Origin: Meiothermus sp. | GTDB taxonomy: Bacteria > Deinococcota > Deinococci > Deinococcales > Thermaceae | Direction: 5' to 3' | NCBI RefSeq assembly: GCF_026004115.1 | Contig: NZ_BPIM01000001.1 | Location: 2,150,501 to 2,214,500, forward strand | DNA: 64,000 nt | Part shown: piece by piece, positions 1-8,763 of the stretch | How the letters are laid out: each line of letters starts with the position of its first letter | Position numbering within the stretch: the stretch's first letter is position 1 | Notes under the pieces: generated by a model | The model's database searches: none | What the model was told of the DNA's origin: nothing | Seen by the model: the letters and a program-made list of their open reading frames with translations, nothing else | Made by a program: the position numbers and the translations under genes

Positions 1-177
1 CGGCTCCGGCTCAAAAAGCCGGGTCTGGCCGGGCGTTACTACCTGGGATGGCTTCGCTTGCCCGAATTGCTGGATGAACCCTTAAAGTTTGAGCAAGCCA
101 TGCTCGAGCAAGAGCTTCTGGCCGAGGAGATGGGGCTCTTTTTGGATGAATTTCACAAAGTAGCAGGCTCTGGGTAG
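1..177 (+). CDS. C-terminal end of an unidentified protein (5' end outside window)
   Basis: Frame 1 is open from the window edge to a TAG at 175-177, giving the last 58 residues. They are charged and helix-like, with a Leu/Glu-rich stretch (LDEPLKFEQAMLEQELLAEE) and a short Gly-Ser end. The family is not recognisable from this fragment. The 3' end overlaps the convergent thiN gene by 25 bp, which is compatible with a real compact gene. Codon use is like the neighbours. Confidence 0.6.
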   Translation, partial: RLRLKKPGLAGRYYLGWLRLPELLDEPLKFEQAMLEQELLAEEMGLFLDEFHKVAGSG

Positions 178-791
178 GCAATTAATACCCCGTAACCGGC
201 CTCGAGCTCAATCTCTACCCGCTCCAAAGCCCGGTTGGAAAGGGTGCGGGTACTGCCCAGGGGTATCTCGGCATTCTGGAGCGGCCAGCGAACACCGCGA
301 AGACTCAGGCCTACCAGACCGCCCAACGGCAACAAACTCAGCTTGCTATTGGGTGGTAAATCCAGTCGCAGGGCGCCCGGCAACAGGGGGTGGGCCTCCT
401 CGAGGCCCGAGCTGAGCAGGGTTGGAATACCCTGGCCTACCAGCCGGACTCCCAGCAGCATATGGGCCAGGGTTTGATCGGTCTGACCGCCCATGGCCCC
501 TACCAGAATCAGCCGGTCGGCCCCCCGGGCCAGAGCCGCTTCGATGGCCAGCTCGCCATCGGTAAAGTCCTTGCTTACCGGGTGCTCCTCGCGGGGCACG
601 TGGGCATAGGTCTGCTGAAGTTCCGCAGAGGCCGAGTCGAAGTCGCCGACCCACAACTCTGGCTCGAGCCCCAGGGGCCCGGCGTGCGCCATGCCGCCAT
701 CGGCTGCAATAACCCGGCTCCCGGCTATCTGGGCTTTGAGCCGCCGGGTAGGCGTGAGCGAACCGCTAAGTAAAATGCTGAAGGTGCGCAT
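153..791 (-). CDS. thiN: Thiamine pyrophosphokinase
   Basis: Transfers pyrophosphate from ATP to thiamine, giving thiamine diphosphate in the cytosol. The 212-residue length is normal for bacterial TPK. Family motifs are in order: AADGG (29-33), VGDFDS (48-53), the acidic DFTD (75-78) and GGQTDQTLAH (101-110); the acidic residues bind Mg-ATP. The ATG lies 63 bp after the stop of the ABC ATPase gene on the same strand, so co-transcription is likely and suggests a role in using imported thiamine. No TPP riboswitch was seen upstream of either gene. Confidence 0.9.
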   Translation of the reverse strand: MRTFSILLSGSLTPTRRLKAQIAGSRVIAADGGMAHAGPLGLEPELWVGDFDSASAELQQTYAHVPREEHPVSKDFTDGELAIEAALARGADRLILVGAMGGQTDQTLAHMLLGVRLVGQGIPTLLSSGLEEAHPLLPGALRLDLPPNSKLSLLPLGGLVGLSLRGVRWPLQNAEIPLGSTRTLSNRALERVEIELEAGYGVLIAYPEPATL

Positions 792-854
792 AGGAGATCA
801 GGGGGTCGAGCGTTACGGGCCAGAATATCCGAATCCTGCACAGTGCATGGGCTT

Positions 855-1871
855 CTAAGGTTTTATGCCCGAGGTTTGGGCGTCTAAGAGCTCCCGGAGT
901 TCACTTTTTTCGCCTTCTTCCTCCAGTGGAACGACCTTCGACCAATCTACCCGGATGCAGGCGGTGTCGCCCGGATAAAGGCCCGGCTCCGGTCCTTCTA
1001 GATAAAGCCTCTGACCGCGCCAGGCCAGCTCCAGGGCCACTGTGAAACCTTTGAAGATTCGCTCCAGTACCCTGGCTTCTTCTCCTTCCCCCAGCGTGAG
1101 GGCCTCCTGGGGCAGTAGGTGCGGGCGGGCGGGCAAGCCCATCTGTCGGCTTTGCTCGGTGGTAAGAACATTGCGGTGGCCCAGAAAGGTGGCAATCCAG
1201 GGGTTCTTAGGCCGGTTGAAAAGTTGTTCGGGTGTGCCCTGCTGCACGATGGTACCTGCTCGCAGAATGCTCACTTGATGGGCAAATACAAAAGCCTCGG
1301 ACTGGTCATGCGTTACCACGATGGCAGGCACCGCCGTCTGGCGCAAAATGGCCCGCAACTCTAACAGCAACTCCTGGCGTAGCTTTAAGTCCAGCGCACC
1401 CAAAGGCTCGTCTAAAAGCAGTACCTGGGGCCGGTGGGCCAGGGCGCGGGCCAGGGCCGCCCGCTGACGCTCGCCGCCCGATAGCTGCTCGGGGCGTTTG
1501 TGGGCGTGGGGGGAGAGATGCGTCAAGTCCAGCAACTCGGCCACGCGCTTGCGGACGCGGGCAGTGTCCCAGCGGGCTTCCCGCAGACCAAAGGCGATGT
1601 TTTCGCTTACCGAAAGGTGGGGGAACAAAGCGTAATCCTGAAATACAAAGCCAACCTGGCGGGCCTCGGGAGCCAAAGGGGTCAGTTCGGTCTCATCCAG
1701 CCAGACCTGGCCGGAATCGGGCACCTCCAGGCCCGCCACCAGCCGCAGGAGGGTGCTTTTGCCGCTGCCCGAGGGCCCCAGGAGCGCCAGGGTTTGCCCT
1801 GGGCGAACCTCGAGCGATACCGACAGCGCAAAACCAGGATAGGTTTTTTGCAGACCCACCAGGCGTAGCAT
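855..1871 (-). CDS. ABC transporter ATP-binding protein, possibly for thiamine
   Basis: A 338-residue importer ATPase of the MalK/FbpC/ThiQ type. Walker A is GPSGSGKST (32-40), the signature is LSGGERQR (130-137), Walker B is LLLDEP (151-156) and the switch His is 188. A C-terminal extension of about 100 residues looks like a regulatory (TOBE-like) domain. The frame opens at a TTG 18 nt earlier, but the ATG at 1871 begins the conserved domain. No permease or binding protein is adjacent, so the substrate is unproven. The downstream TPP-forming kinase makes thiamine a reasonable guess; iron or polyamine are alternatives. Confidence 0.8.
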   Translation of the reverse strand: MLRLVGLQKTYPGFALSVSLEVRPGQTLALLGPSGSGKSTLLRLVAGLEVPDSGQVWLDETELTPLAPEARQVGFVFQDYALFPHLSVSENIAFGLREARWDTARVRKRVAELLDLTHLSPHAHKRPEQLSGGERQRAALARALAHRPQVLLLDEPLGALDLKLRQELLLELRAILRQTAVPAIVVTHDQSEAFVFAHQVSILRAGTIVQQGTPEQLFNRPKNPWIATFLGHRNVLTTEQSRQMGLPARPHLLPQEALTLGEGEEARVLERIFKGFTVALELAWRGQRLYLEGPEPGLYPGDTACIRVDWSKVVPLEEEGEKSELRELLDAQTSGIKP

Positions 1872-1998
1872 AGCTTTAGGGTACAGCAATCTATGAACCT
1901 GCCGTTTGTGCCATGCTGCAGCGCAGGGCGTTGCTCAAGCCGAAAGGCTGAGGCCGAACGCATCCCGACCCGGGATATGTGACCTTCGACATGCGACA

Positions 1999-3039
1999 TC
2001 AGTGCACTGGTAGCCAAACACTAAACTTGGCCCCCTGGCCCTCCTGTGACTCCACCCAGATGCGCCCATGGTGGGCCTCCACGATGGCCCTGGAGATGTA
2101 GAGCCCCAGGCCCGTTCCTGCAATCCCCCTCGAGATGGCGCTCTGGGTGCGGCTGTAGCGGTTGAAGAGCTGGCCCTGCTCCTCCAGCGGGATGCCGGGG
2201 CCGGTGTCCTCGACCTCGAGCAGCACCCCCCCATGTGACCTGGCCCGCAGCCAGATGGTGCCTTGCTGTGGGCAGAATTTGAATGCATTGGAAAGGAGGT
2301 TGCCCACCACTTGCCCGATGCGCTCCGGATCGGCTTCAATGATGGGCAGGGGATCCAACTCCCAGACAAAGCGAATTTGGCTGAGCTTGGCTACCCCGGC
2401 AAAGCTGCGGGCGGTCTGGGCCAGGGTGAACTGGAGGTCTACCGGCTGCGGGCTGATACTAAACCGTCCGGCCTCCAGCCGGGAGGTGTCCAGCAGGTTG
2501 TTGACCATATCCTTCAGTCGCAAACTGCTGTACTGGATGTTTTCCAGAAACTCCTTGAGTTCGGCATGGCTGTAACGGTCGTTTAGCAACAGTTCGCTAA
2601 AGCCCAGAATGGAAGCCAGCGGCGTCTTCAGCTCATGCGAAACAGCAGCAATGAACTCCGATTTCACTCGCTCAGTTTCGCGCTCTGCGGTCACATCACG
2701 AAAAAGAATTAGGGCAGTATCCTTTTCCATCGCTACAATACGGGCCTCGAAGTCGCGCCCATCAAGGCTAAACTCAATTACTTGGGCTGGTTCACGGTCT
2801 AAAACGGTCTGAATAGCCGCTTGAAGCTGCTCTGCCACACCTTGGGCAAAAAGCTCTCCCAGGGTGGTGCCCAGGAAACGATCCATGGGCAGGTGGTGGG
2901 CGCTTTTGCCCATTTTGTACTCGCGAATATTGCCCGCCGAGTCCACCAACATCAAATCGTCGGGAATCGCCTCCAGAATGGTGCGAATGCGCTGTTCACG
3001 CTGATGTTCCGGAATATTTTCTTGCATCGCCGCCATCAT
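1999..3039 (-). CDS. PAS-domain sensor histidine kinase (orphan)
   Basis: About 346 residues with no clear membrane segment, so probably cytosolic. An N-terminal PAS-like domain (about 20-125) precedes a HisKA domain with the phospho-acceptor His in AAVSHELKTPLASILGF. The HATPase domain follows, with an N box (NLLSNAFKF), G1 (VEDTGPGIP) and G2 (GTGLGLYIS). No response regulator is adjacent, so the partner is elsewhere. The frame opens at TTG 3048; ATGs at 3039, 3036 and 3027 are all possible starts, and 3039 is chosen. The gene is divergent from ccdA across a gap of only about 27 bp. Confidence 0.85.
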   Translation of the reverse strand: MMAAMQENIPEHQREQRIRTILEAIPDDLMLVDSAGNIREYKMGKSAHHLPMDRFLGTTLGELFAQGVAEQLQAAIQTVLDREPAQVIEFSLDGRDFEARIVAMEKDTALILFRDVTAERETERVKSEFIAAVSHELKTPLASILGFSELLLNDRYSHAELKEFLENIQYSSLRLKDMVNNLLDTSRLEAGRFSISPQPVDLQFTLAQTARSFAGVAKLSQIRFVWELDPLPIIEADPERIGQVVGNLLSNAFKFCPQQGTIWLRARSHGGVLLEVEDTGPGIPLEEQGQLFNRYSRTQSAISRGIAGTGLGLYISRAIVEAHHGRIWVESQEGQGAKFSVWLPVH

Positions 3040-3046
3040 ACCCAGC

Positions 3047-3062
3047 AATTCTTGAAAGAATT
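3047..3062. promoter_or_regulatory. 16-bp palindrome between the divergent kinase and ccdA genes
   Basis: A perfect inverted repeat, AATTCTT-GA-AAGAATT, fills the tiny space between the starts of the histidine kinase and ccdA. Its position is right for a regulator binding site acting on both genes, but no regulator is identified. Confidence 0.35.
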
Positions 3063-3066
3063 ACGA

Positions 3067-3780
3067 ATGTCCTTGCCGGGCTGGGCTATTCTGACAGCTA
3101 TGAGCCTGACCGCTGCCTTCTTGGCCGGGATTCTTTCGTTTCTTTCCCCCTGTGTGCTACCGCTGGTGCCCACCTATTTGCTTTATTTAGGGGGGGAGCG
3201 GGGACGGCCCTTATATAACGCTTTCTTCTTTGTGGGGGGCTTTTCGCTGGTGTTTTTGTTGTTGGGGCTACCCTTTACCCTTCTGGGAGGGGTATTGTTC
3301 GAAAACCGGCAACTGTTGGGCCAGGTGGGCGGGGTGATTCTGGTGCTGTTTGGGCTTTACATGCTGGGCCTGAAGCCAAAATGGGGGGTCAACCTGCGCT
3401 ACCAGGGCGATACCAGTCGGCCCTGGGGTGCATTTGTGCTGGGCATGGTTTTGGGCCTGGGCTGGACGCCTTGTATTGGTCCGATTCTGGGCGGTATTTT
3501 GACCCTTACCGCCGCCGGAGGGGGGGTCAACTTTTTGCTGGCTTACATTCTGGGTCTGGCGGTGCCGTTTTTGCTGGTGGCCCTTTTTGCCGACCGGGTT
3601 CGCCCGGTTTTACGCAAGGCGGCGCGTTTCTCTCGCTGGGCCGAAGTAATAGCAGGGGTGGCCCTGGTTGTTGTGGGGGTGCTGATGTTAACCGGTACCC
3701 TCACCCAACTCAACAGTTTTTTTATCAAGATTACGCCCGAGTGGCTGCTGAACCTCGAGAAAAGCCTGATCGGCCAGTAA
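3067..3780 (+). CDS. ccdA: CcdA cytochrome c biogenesis thiol-disulfide transporter
   Basis: A polytopic protein of about 237 residues that carries reducing equivalents across the membrane to keep apocytochrome haem-binding cysteines reduced. It has about six hydrophobic segments and the two family cysteines, in LSPCVLPLVPTYL (segment 1) and GWTPCIGPILGG (segment 4). The ATG at 3067 has a GAAAG-like site upstream; the ATG at 3100 (MSLTAAFLAG) matches the usual family N-terminus and is a fair alternative. It sits just upstream of the ccm cluster and probably feeds electrons to the CcmG thioredoxin. Confidence 0.9.
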   Translation: MSLPGWAILTAMSLTAAFLAGILSFLSPCVLPLVPTYLLYLGGERGRPLYNAFFFVGGFSLVFLLLGLPFTLLGGVLFENRQLLGQVGGVILVLFGLYMLGLKPKWGVNLRYQGDTSRPWGAFVLGMVLGLGWTPCIGPILGGILTLTAAGGGVNFLLAYILGLAVPFLLVALFADRVRPVLRKAARFSRWAEVIAGVALVVVGVLMLTGTLTQLNSFFIKITPEWLLNLEKSLIGQ

Positions 3781-3823
3781 TACAAACTCTGTAGCAGGTA
3801 ACGTTGAGGCGTTTGATGAACCT

Positions 3824-3901
3824 CTCATCCGGCGAGACCCCAAGAGCAACCTCGGTCGCAACCACCTTTTTTTGTGGCCAGAGTGGGTAGAGTGTCGCCA
3901 C
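3824..3901 (+). repeat. Degenerate intergenic element, copy 1
   Basis: This stretch between ccdA and ccmA shares CTCATCCGGCGA at its left edge and GTGTCGCCAC at its right edge with 14648-14724. The left-to-left spacing is 68 bp here and 67 bp there. The sequence between is only weakly similar, so this is an old or degenerate repeat if it is one. Confidence 0.35.
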
Positions 3902-3946
3902 CTTTTCCCGCAAGGGAAGATGGCAGTATAAATCAACCAGATTTGC

Positions 3947-3952
3947 TATAAA
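3947..3952 (+). promoter_or_regulatory. Extended -10 element of ccmA
   Basis: TGCTATAAA gives an extended -10 (TATAAA) ending 5 nt before the first ATG of ccmA, or 8 nt before the second. Transcription would start at or very near the start codon. Confidence 0.5.
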
Positions 3953-3957
3953 CGCAT

Positions 3958-4545
3958 ATGATGAAATCTATGCTGATTGAAGCCCAGGCCGTCGCCAAAC
4001 GCTATGGGCGCGATTGGGTATTGCGCGACCTGGATTTCCAACTGGCTAAACACGAAGCGGTGGCCCTGGTAGGGCCCAACGGCGTGGGCAAGACCACCTT
4101 GCTGCGGGTGCTGGCCGGGTTGGTGCGACCTACCCAGGGTTCTATCAGGCTGTTAGGAAGGGTGGGTTTTTTGGCCAATCCCCCCGCTTTTCACCGGCAT
4201 TTTAGTGGAGCCGAAAATCTGCATTATGCTCTGCGGCTCGATGGACGGGCTGGTGACCGCGCCGAGATTGACAGGGCCCTGAAGCAAGTGGGCCTTCCCC
4301 ACGACAAGCCCGTGCTGAGCTACAGCAGCGGTATGAAAAAGCGCCTGGCTATGGCCCGTTTGCGCTTGCAAAACCCGGACATCTGGCTACTGGACGAACC
4401 CGAGGCCGCCCTGGATGTACAGGGGCGGGATTTGCTGGAAGACCTGGTGCGCTTTGCCAGGGCTTCGGGAGGGGTGGTGATTGCGACCCACGACAAAAGC
4501 TGGCTTTCCCTGGTAGACCGGGTGGTGGAGCTAAAATCCCCTTAA
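3958..4545 (+). CDS. ccmA: CcmA, ATP-binding subunit of the haem/cytochrome c maturation ABC complex
   Basis: A 195-residue ATPase that powers release of holo-CcmE from the CcmABCD complex on the inner face of the membrane. It has Walker A (GPNGVGKTT), signature SYSSGMKKR, Walker B (IWLLDEPE) and a switch His in IATHDKSW. It is the short single-domain form typical of CcmA. Two adjacent ATGs at 3958 and 3961 and a third at 3970 are possible starts. It is the first gene of the ccm run and is followed by ccmB after 92 bp. Confidence 0.92.
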   Translation: MMKSMLIEAQAVAKRYGRDWVLRDLDFQLAKHEAVALVGPNGVGKTTLLRVLAGLVRPTQGSIRLLGRVGFLANPPAFHRHFSGAENLHYALRLDGRAGDRAEIDRALKQVGLPHDKPVLSYSSGMKKRLAMARLRLQNPDIWLLDEPEAALDVQGRDLLEDLVRFARASGGVVIATHDKSWLSLVDRVVELKSP

Positions 4546-4637
4546 CTTCCACGGCCTTGTCGGATGAAGCTTGTCTATATCTCTGAACCAAACCCCAGGC
4601 CTTTACGTTCTGCACCCAAACCGATAGCCTTAGCCCT

Positions 4638-5303
4638 GTGCAGCGGATTTTCTGGCTGGCCTGGCGCGACCTGGTACTGGAGTTTCGCGGGCGCACGGGC
4701 ATCCTGTCGGCAGTTTTTTTTCTGGCCGTCATGCTATTTATATTGGCCATGGCTTTTGGCCCCAACCCCCAGGATCTGCAAAAAGCGGCCCCGGGGGTGT
4801 TGTGGGTGGCCCTGGCTTTTGCCGGTAGTCTGCTGGCTGGGCGGGCTTTTGGCCTCGAGGTCGAGGACGGCACCCTGGACGACCTGCTCCTGACCCCCGG
4901 TAGTCGGGAGTGGATTTATTTTGGAAAGCTTCTGTTTCAGTTTTCGCTGCTAATTTTGGTTGGGCTGGTGCTGCTCTTGCTGACGGCGGGGTTGTTTTAC
5001 CTGCCCTTGCAAAACTGGGGTTGGTTCGTGGTGGTGTTGTTGCTGGGCTCGCTGGGTTACGCGGCCATTTCCACCTTCTATGCGGGAATGCTGGCCCGCC
5101 TGCGGGGGCGGGAGGTGCTCTTGCCCCTCTTGCTTTTTCCGCTGGTGATTCCGGTGGTGCTGGCGGCGGTGCGTTTTACGCAGGGCCTGGCCCAGGGTAT
5201 TCCGATGGCCGAGCTTTCGGACTGGCTTCGTTTGCTGGCGGTCTTCGATGTTATTTACGTGACGGTCTGCGCAATGGTGTTTCCGTATATGCTCGAGGGA
5301 TAG
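4638..5303 (+). CDS. ccmB: CcmB, membrane subunit of the haem maturation ABC complex
   Basis: A 221-residue integral membrane protein with about six hydrophobic segments and the family N-terminus (IFWLAWRDLVLEFRGR). It forms the channel part of the CcmABCD complex that frees haem-loaded CcmE. The start is a GTG at 4638; the frame upstream is out of register with any better start. It follows ccmA and precedes ccmC, the standard order. A 173-bp gap follows with a strong Shine-Dalgarno and possibly an internal promoter for ccmC. Confidence 0.9.
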   Translation: MQRIFWLAWRDLVLEFRGRTGILSAVFFLAVMLFILAMAFGPNPQDLQKAAPGVLWVALAFAGSLLAGRAFGLEVEDGTLDDLLLTPGSREWIYFGKLLFQFSLLILVGLVLLLLTAGLFYLPLQNWGWFVVVLLLGSLGYAAISTFYAGMLARLRGREVLLPLLLFPLVIPVVLAAVRFTQGLAQGIPMAELSDWLRLLAVFDVIYVTVCAMVFPYMLEG

Positions 5304-5476
5304 GTTATGTCGGTTATAACCCCGAGTACGGCCGGTTGTTAACGAAAACTTACCCTGCCGGGGTATTCTGGAAATACTAAACGAGGCGCAAGAGCCACTC
5401 AAGTCTGTAGATGTAACGTGGTTTACGCCGCTTAATCTATTTCAGGTCAGAATACATATAAAAGGAGAGGACTTGA

Positions 5477-6169
5477 ATGCAGCTAGCACGCTCCAATCAA
5501 ACCAACCGTCTGGATAGCCTGACCCTGGGCATTCTGGGCCTGGGTGTGGTGGGCGCAGGGGTGGGGTTCATCCTGGCTATGGGTGCGCCGCCCGACCAGA
5601 GCCAGGGCTTTGTGGCCCGAATTTTCCATATGCACGTCCCAATGGCCTGGATGGCCTACCTGGCCAGCTTTGCTGCGCTGGGTTACTCGGTGGCTTACCT
5701 GATCCGGCGCAAAGCCCATCACGACCGTGTAGCAGCCGCGGTGGTGGAGGTGGGCCTGATCTTCATGGCCCTGGCTTTGCTGTCGGGCATGTTGTGGGCC
5801 CGCCCCACCTGGGGGGTGTACTGGGACTGGGAGCCCCGCCTGACCACCACGGCTATCCTGTTTGCCATCTACGTGGGGTATGTGGTGGTACGGGGTGCCA
5901 TCGAAGACCCCGAACTGCGGGCCAAGGCTGCTGCGGGGGTGGCCATACTGGGCTCCATTAACGTGCCCATCAGCTATATGTCTGTTAAGTGGTGGCGCAG
6001 CCTGCACCAGACCCAGTCCATCGACCTCACCACCGGAAAGATCAATGTGGATGCGGCCATTCTCATTCCCATGCTGATCAACCTGGCTGCTTTTACGCTA
6101 CTGTTCATCGGTTTGGTGCGGCTACGCGGCATCATTGCGGCCCGCGAGGCGGCCAGGGAAGAGGTATAA
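5477..6169 (+). CDS. ccmC: CcmC haem lyase subunit
   Basis: A 230-residue protein with six predicted membrane segments that loads haem onto CcmE. The tryptophan-rich periplasmic signature (WGVYWDWEPRLTTT) is intact, and candidate haem-ligand histidines lie in HMHVPMAWM and WWRSLHQTQS. A strong ribosome-binding site (AAAGGAGAGG) precedes the ATG. The gene runs into ccmD with only 1 bp between stop and start, so the two are translationally linked. Confidence 0.94.
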   Translation: MQLARSNQTNRLDSLTLGILGLGVVGAGVGFILAMGAPPDQSQGFVARIFHMHVPMAWMAYLASFAALGYSVAYLIRRKAHHDRVAAAVVEVGLIFMALALLSGMLWARPTWGVYWDWEPRLTTTAILFAIYVGYVVVRGAIEDPELRAKAAAGVAILGSINVPISYMSVKWWRSLHQTQSIDLTTGKINVDAAILIPMLINLAAFTLLFIGLVRLRGIIAAREAAREEV

Positions 6170-6170
6170 A

Positions 6171-6293
6171 ATGCCCGATAACCCCCTGTGGAACCCGGTC
6201 AACCCCTTTGTGGTCTGGACCTATCTGGCGGTGTATGTGTCGGTGTTTGGTTATTTGGGCTATCTCATCTGGCGCTACCAGAAGAATAAGTAG
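6171..6293 (+). CDS. ccmD: CcmD-like small membrane protein
   Basis: A 40-codon ORF between ccmC and ccmE. It encodes an amphipathic N-terminus (MPDNPLWNPVNPF), one membrane helix (VVWTYLAVYVSVFGYLGYLI) and a basic tail (WRYQKNK). Size, topology and position match CcmD, which stabilises the CcmABC complex and is needed to release holo-CcmE. The ATG follows the ccmC stop by one base, and ccmE starts 18 bp later. Sequence conservation in CcmD is low, so position is the main argument. Confidence 0.85.
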   Translation: MPDNPLWNPVNPFVVWTYLAVYVSVFGYLGYLIWRYQKNK

Positions 6294-6311
6294 AACCAAA
6301 GGCAGGTTTAT

Positions 6312-6743
6312 ATGAAACCCAAATACATCATCGGACTGCTGGTGATAGCCGGTGCCCTGGCCTACCTGGTTTTTGGGGGCCTGGGCCAGAACCTGGTTTA
6401 CTTCATCACCCCCAGCGAATACTTCCAGCAGATAGACCGCTACCAGAACCGTCAGGTGCGCCTGGGTGGCCTGGTTAAGGAAGGCTCGCTTTCCTACAAC
6501 CCCCAAACCCTCGAGCTGCGCTTTGTGGTAACCGACGGGGTCAAGGAGGTTCCCATTCGTTCTTCGGGCGCTACCCCACCGGCCCTTTTTGGCGAAAACC
6601 GGGGTGTGGTGGTGGAGGGGAGGTTCCAGGGCGAAACGTTTGTGAGCCAGAATCTGCTGGTCAAGCACTCCGAGACCTACCAGGCCCCCAAAGAGGGCTG
6701 GACGCCCGAACAGGTACGCAAGCTGATCGAGGAGACCCAGTGA
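6312..6743 (+). CDS. ccmE: CcmE periplasmic haem chaperone
   Basis: A 143-residue membrane-anchored OB-fold protein that binds haem covalently and hands it to CcmF. A single N-terminal signal anchor (about 5-22) is followed by a beta-rich domain. The conserved haem-attachment pattern HxxxY is present as H119-SET-Y123 in LVKHSETY. It is the His-type CcmE, not the Cys variant. The gene lies between ccmD and ccmF in the usual order. Confidence 0.95.
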   Translation: MKPKYIIGLLVIAGALAYLVFGGLGQNLVYFITPSEYFQQIDRYQNRQVRLGGLVKEGSLSYNPQTLELRFVVTDGVKEVPIRSSGATPPALFGENRGVVVEGRFQGETFVSQNLLVKHSETYQAPKEGWTPEQVRKLIEETQ

Positions 6744-6759
6744 TGGACAGGAGGTTCTC

Positions 6760-8751
6760 TTGACGCCGGGGCTTTTGGGAGGAGTCTCCCTTGTTGCTGC
6801 ACTCATTCTTTCGGTGCTCGGCCTGGTGCTTTCTAGCCTGGCCTTCGTCTTGCGGGATGGGCGCTACCTCGAGGCCGCCAAGCGCCTATCGGCGCTGAGC
6901 CTGCTGGCGGCGGTGCTGAGTTTTGGGGCGCTCGAGTGGGCCATTCTGACCGACGACTTTAGCGTCTCCTATGTGGCCAACCACAGCTCCGCCAATAACC
7001 CGCTGTGGGTCAAGCTGGTCACGCCCTGGGCGGCGCTGGAGGGCTCCATCCTGCTGTGGGCCATGCTCCAGACCGCCTACACCTGGCTGGTAAGTCTGCG
7101 GGCAGGCCATAGCCTGGACATCTGGCGGGCCCCGGTGGCGCTGGGTACGCTGTTTGCTGTTCAGGTGTTCTTTTTTGCGGTGATGGTCTTCGTGGCACAT
7201 CCCTTTGATGCTGTGCCCAACCCACCCCCCGATGGCCGGGGTACCAACCCCCTGCTGCAAAACCACTGGATGATGGCCGTACACCCGGTCTTGATGTACT
7301 TGGGTTTTGTGGGCCTGTCGGTACCTTTTGCCTATGCGGTGGCGGCCATGGTAGCCCGGCGCTACCAGAGCTGGATTTTCGAAACCCGCTGGTGGACCCT
7401 GGTGGCCTGGGGCTTCCTGACGGCGGCCATCTTCACCGGCAAGTGGTGGAGCTACGAGATTCTCGGCTGGGGGGGGTACTGGGCCTGGGACCCGGTCGAA
7501 AACGCCTCCATCATCCCCTGGTTGCTGGCCACCGCTTTCCTGCACACCGCCCAGGTGCAAGAGCGCAAGGGGCTTTTTAAGGGTTGGAACTTTGCCTTCA
7601 TCACCCTGGCCTTTGCGGCTACGGTGTTTGGCACCTTCCTGACTCGCTCAGGTGTGATTCAGTCGGTGCATGCTTTTGCCAGTGGGCCGGTGGGGGCTTG
7701 GTTCTTGCTCTTTTTGCTCGCCGTGATGGCGGGGGGGCTGGGGCTTTTGGCCAGGGTTTCTTCCGAGATTCGCGAGGCCGGCGAAGTGCGCTGGAAAAGC
7801 CGCGAGGGGGCCTTGCTGGCCGGGGCTTTGTTTTTTGGCACCTTTGCTTTTGTGGTGGTGCTGGGCACCTTGTGGCCGCTGGTGGTGGAGATCGCGAGTG
7901 GGGCCAAGGTCTCGGTGGGGGCCCCCTTCTTCAATCAGGTCTCCATCCCCCTGGGTATTTTCATGCTGCTTCTGATGGGCGTCGGGCCGGTGTTGCCCTG
8001 GCGTAACTCCAGCGCCCAGGTGCTGCGAAACCTGACCGCCATGCTCATAGCCCTGGGGGCGGGCACCCTCCTGGGCTTCGTGCTGGGCCTGAGCCTGGGG
8101 GTCTCGCTGGCTATTGGCCTATTTGCCTACAATCTGACCGCCATCTGGCTGATGGTGGCCCAGGGTGTGGGCGAACGGGCCCGCGCACTGGGGATCTCGC
8201 CCGCGCAGGCGCTTATGGAGCTGGCGACCAGCCACAAACGCCGCTTCGGTTCGCACATTGTGCACTTCGGCGTTGCTTTGGCTGCCCTGACCATCGCCTT
8301 TAGCCAGACCTACCGCTTTACCGAGCAAAAGACCCTCCAGGTCGGCGAAACCTGGCAGACCCGGGGCGTGGAGGTGCGCTTGTTGTCTATTGGCGCCCGG
8401 GAAGAGTCCAACCGTTTTGCCGCCGTTGCACCCATTGAGGTTCGCTCGACCGGCCGCGAGGGCTGGGGTTCGGATGGCCGCTACGAGACCCGGCTCAACT
8501 TCTACCCCCAGATGGGCTCGCCGCTGGCTACGCCGGTGGTCAAGTACTCCCTTTACAACGACTACTATTTTGTGCTGATGCAGTTTGACCAGGAAAATGG
8601 CCAGTGGGCCACCCTCAAGATTATCGTGACCCCCATGGTCTGGTGGCTATGGGTGGCTGGCCTGATTATCGTGCTGGGTACGGTGTACATCCTGTGGCCC
8701 AGCGGGGCCCGGGTGTCCAGCCGCCAGCTGTCGCCCACAGCAGGAGATTGA
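6760..8751 (+). CDS. ccmF: CcmF cytochrome c haem lyase
   Basis: A 663-residue polytopic protein that attaches haem from CcmE to the CxxCH motifs of apocytochromes. It carries the tryptophan-rich WWD signature (GWGGYWAWDPVENASIIPW) and many membrane segments, with a large outward domain near the C-terminus, as in the family. The start is TTG at 6760 behind a good site (GGAGG), 16 bp after ccmE. The length is normal for CcmF. Confidence 0.95.
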   Translation: MTPGLLGGVSLVAALILSVLGLVLSSLAFVLRDGRYLEAAKRLSALSLLAAVLSFGALEWAILTDDFSVSYVANHSSANNPLWVKLVTPWAALEGSILLWAMLQTAYTWLVSLRAGHSLDIWRAPVALGTLFAVQVFFFAVMVFVAHPFDAVPNPPPDGRGTNPLLQNHWMMAVHPVLMYLGFVGLSVPFAYAVAAMVARRYQSWIFETRWWTLVAWGFLTAAIFTGKWWSYEILGWGGYWAWDPVENASIIPWLLATAFLHTAQVQERKGLFKGWNFAFITLAFAATVFGTFLTRSGVIQSVHAFASGPVGAWFLLFLLAVMAGGLGLLARVSSEIREAGEVRWKSREGALLAGALFFGTFAFVVVLGTLWPLVVEIASGAKVSVGAPFFNQVSIPLGIFMLLLMGVGPVLPWRNSSAQVLRNLTAMLIALGAGTLLGFVLGLSLGVSLAIGLFAYNLTAIWLMVAQGVGERARALGISPAQALMELATSHKRRFGSHIVHFGVALAALTIAFSQTYRFTEQKTLQVGETWQTRGVEVRLLSIGAREESNRFAAVAPIEVRSTGREGWGSDGRYETRLNFYPQMGSPLATPVVKYSLYNDYYFVLMQFDQENGQWATLKIIVTPMVWWLWVAGLIIVLGTVYILWPSGARVSSRQLSPTAGD

Positions 8752-8763
8752 TGTTGAGGCTAG

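Noticed and set aside
791-1998. TPP riboswitch for the thiN/ABC genes
   Set aside because: I looked upstream of both genes for CTGAGA and the other conserved loops and did not find them.
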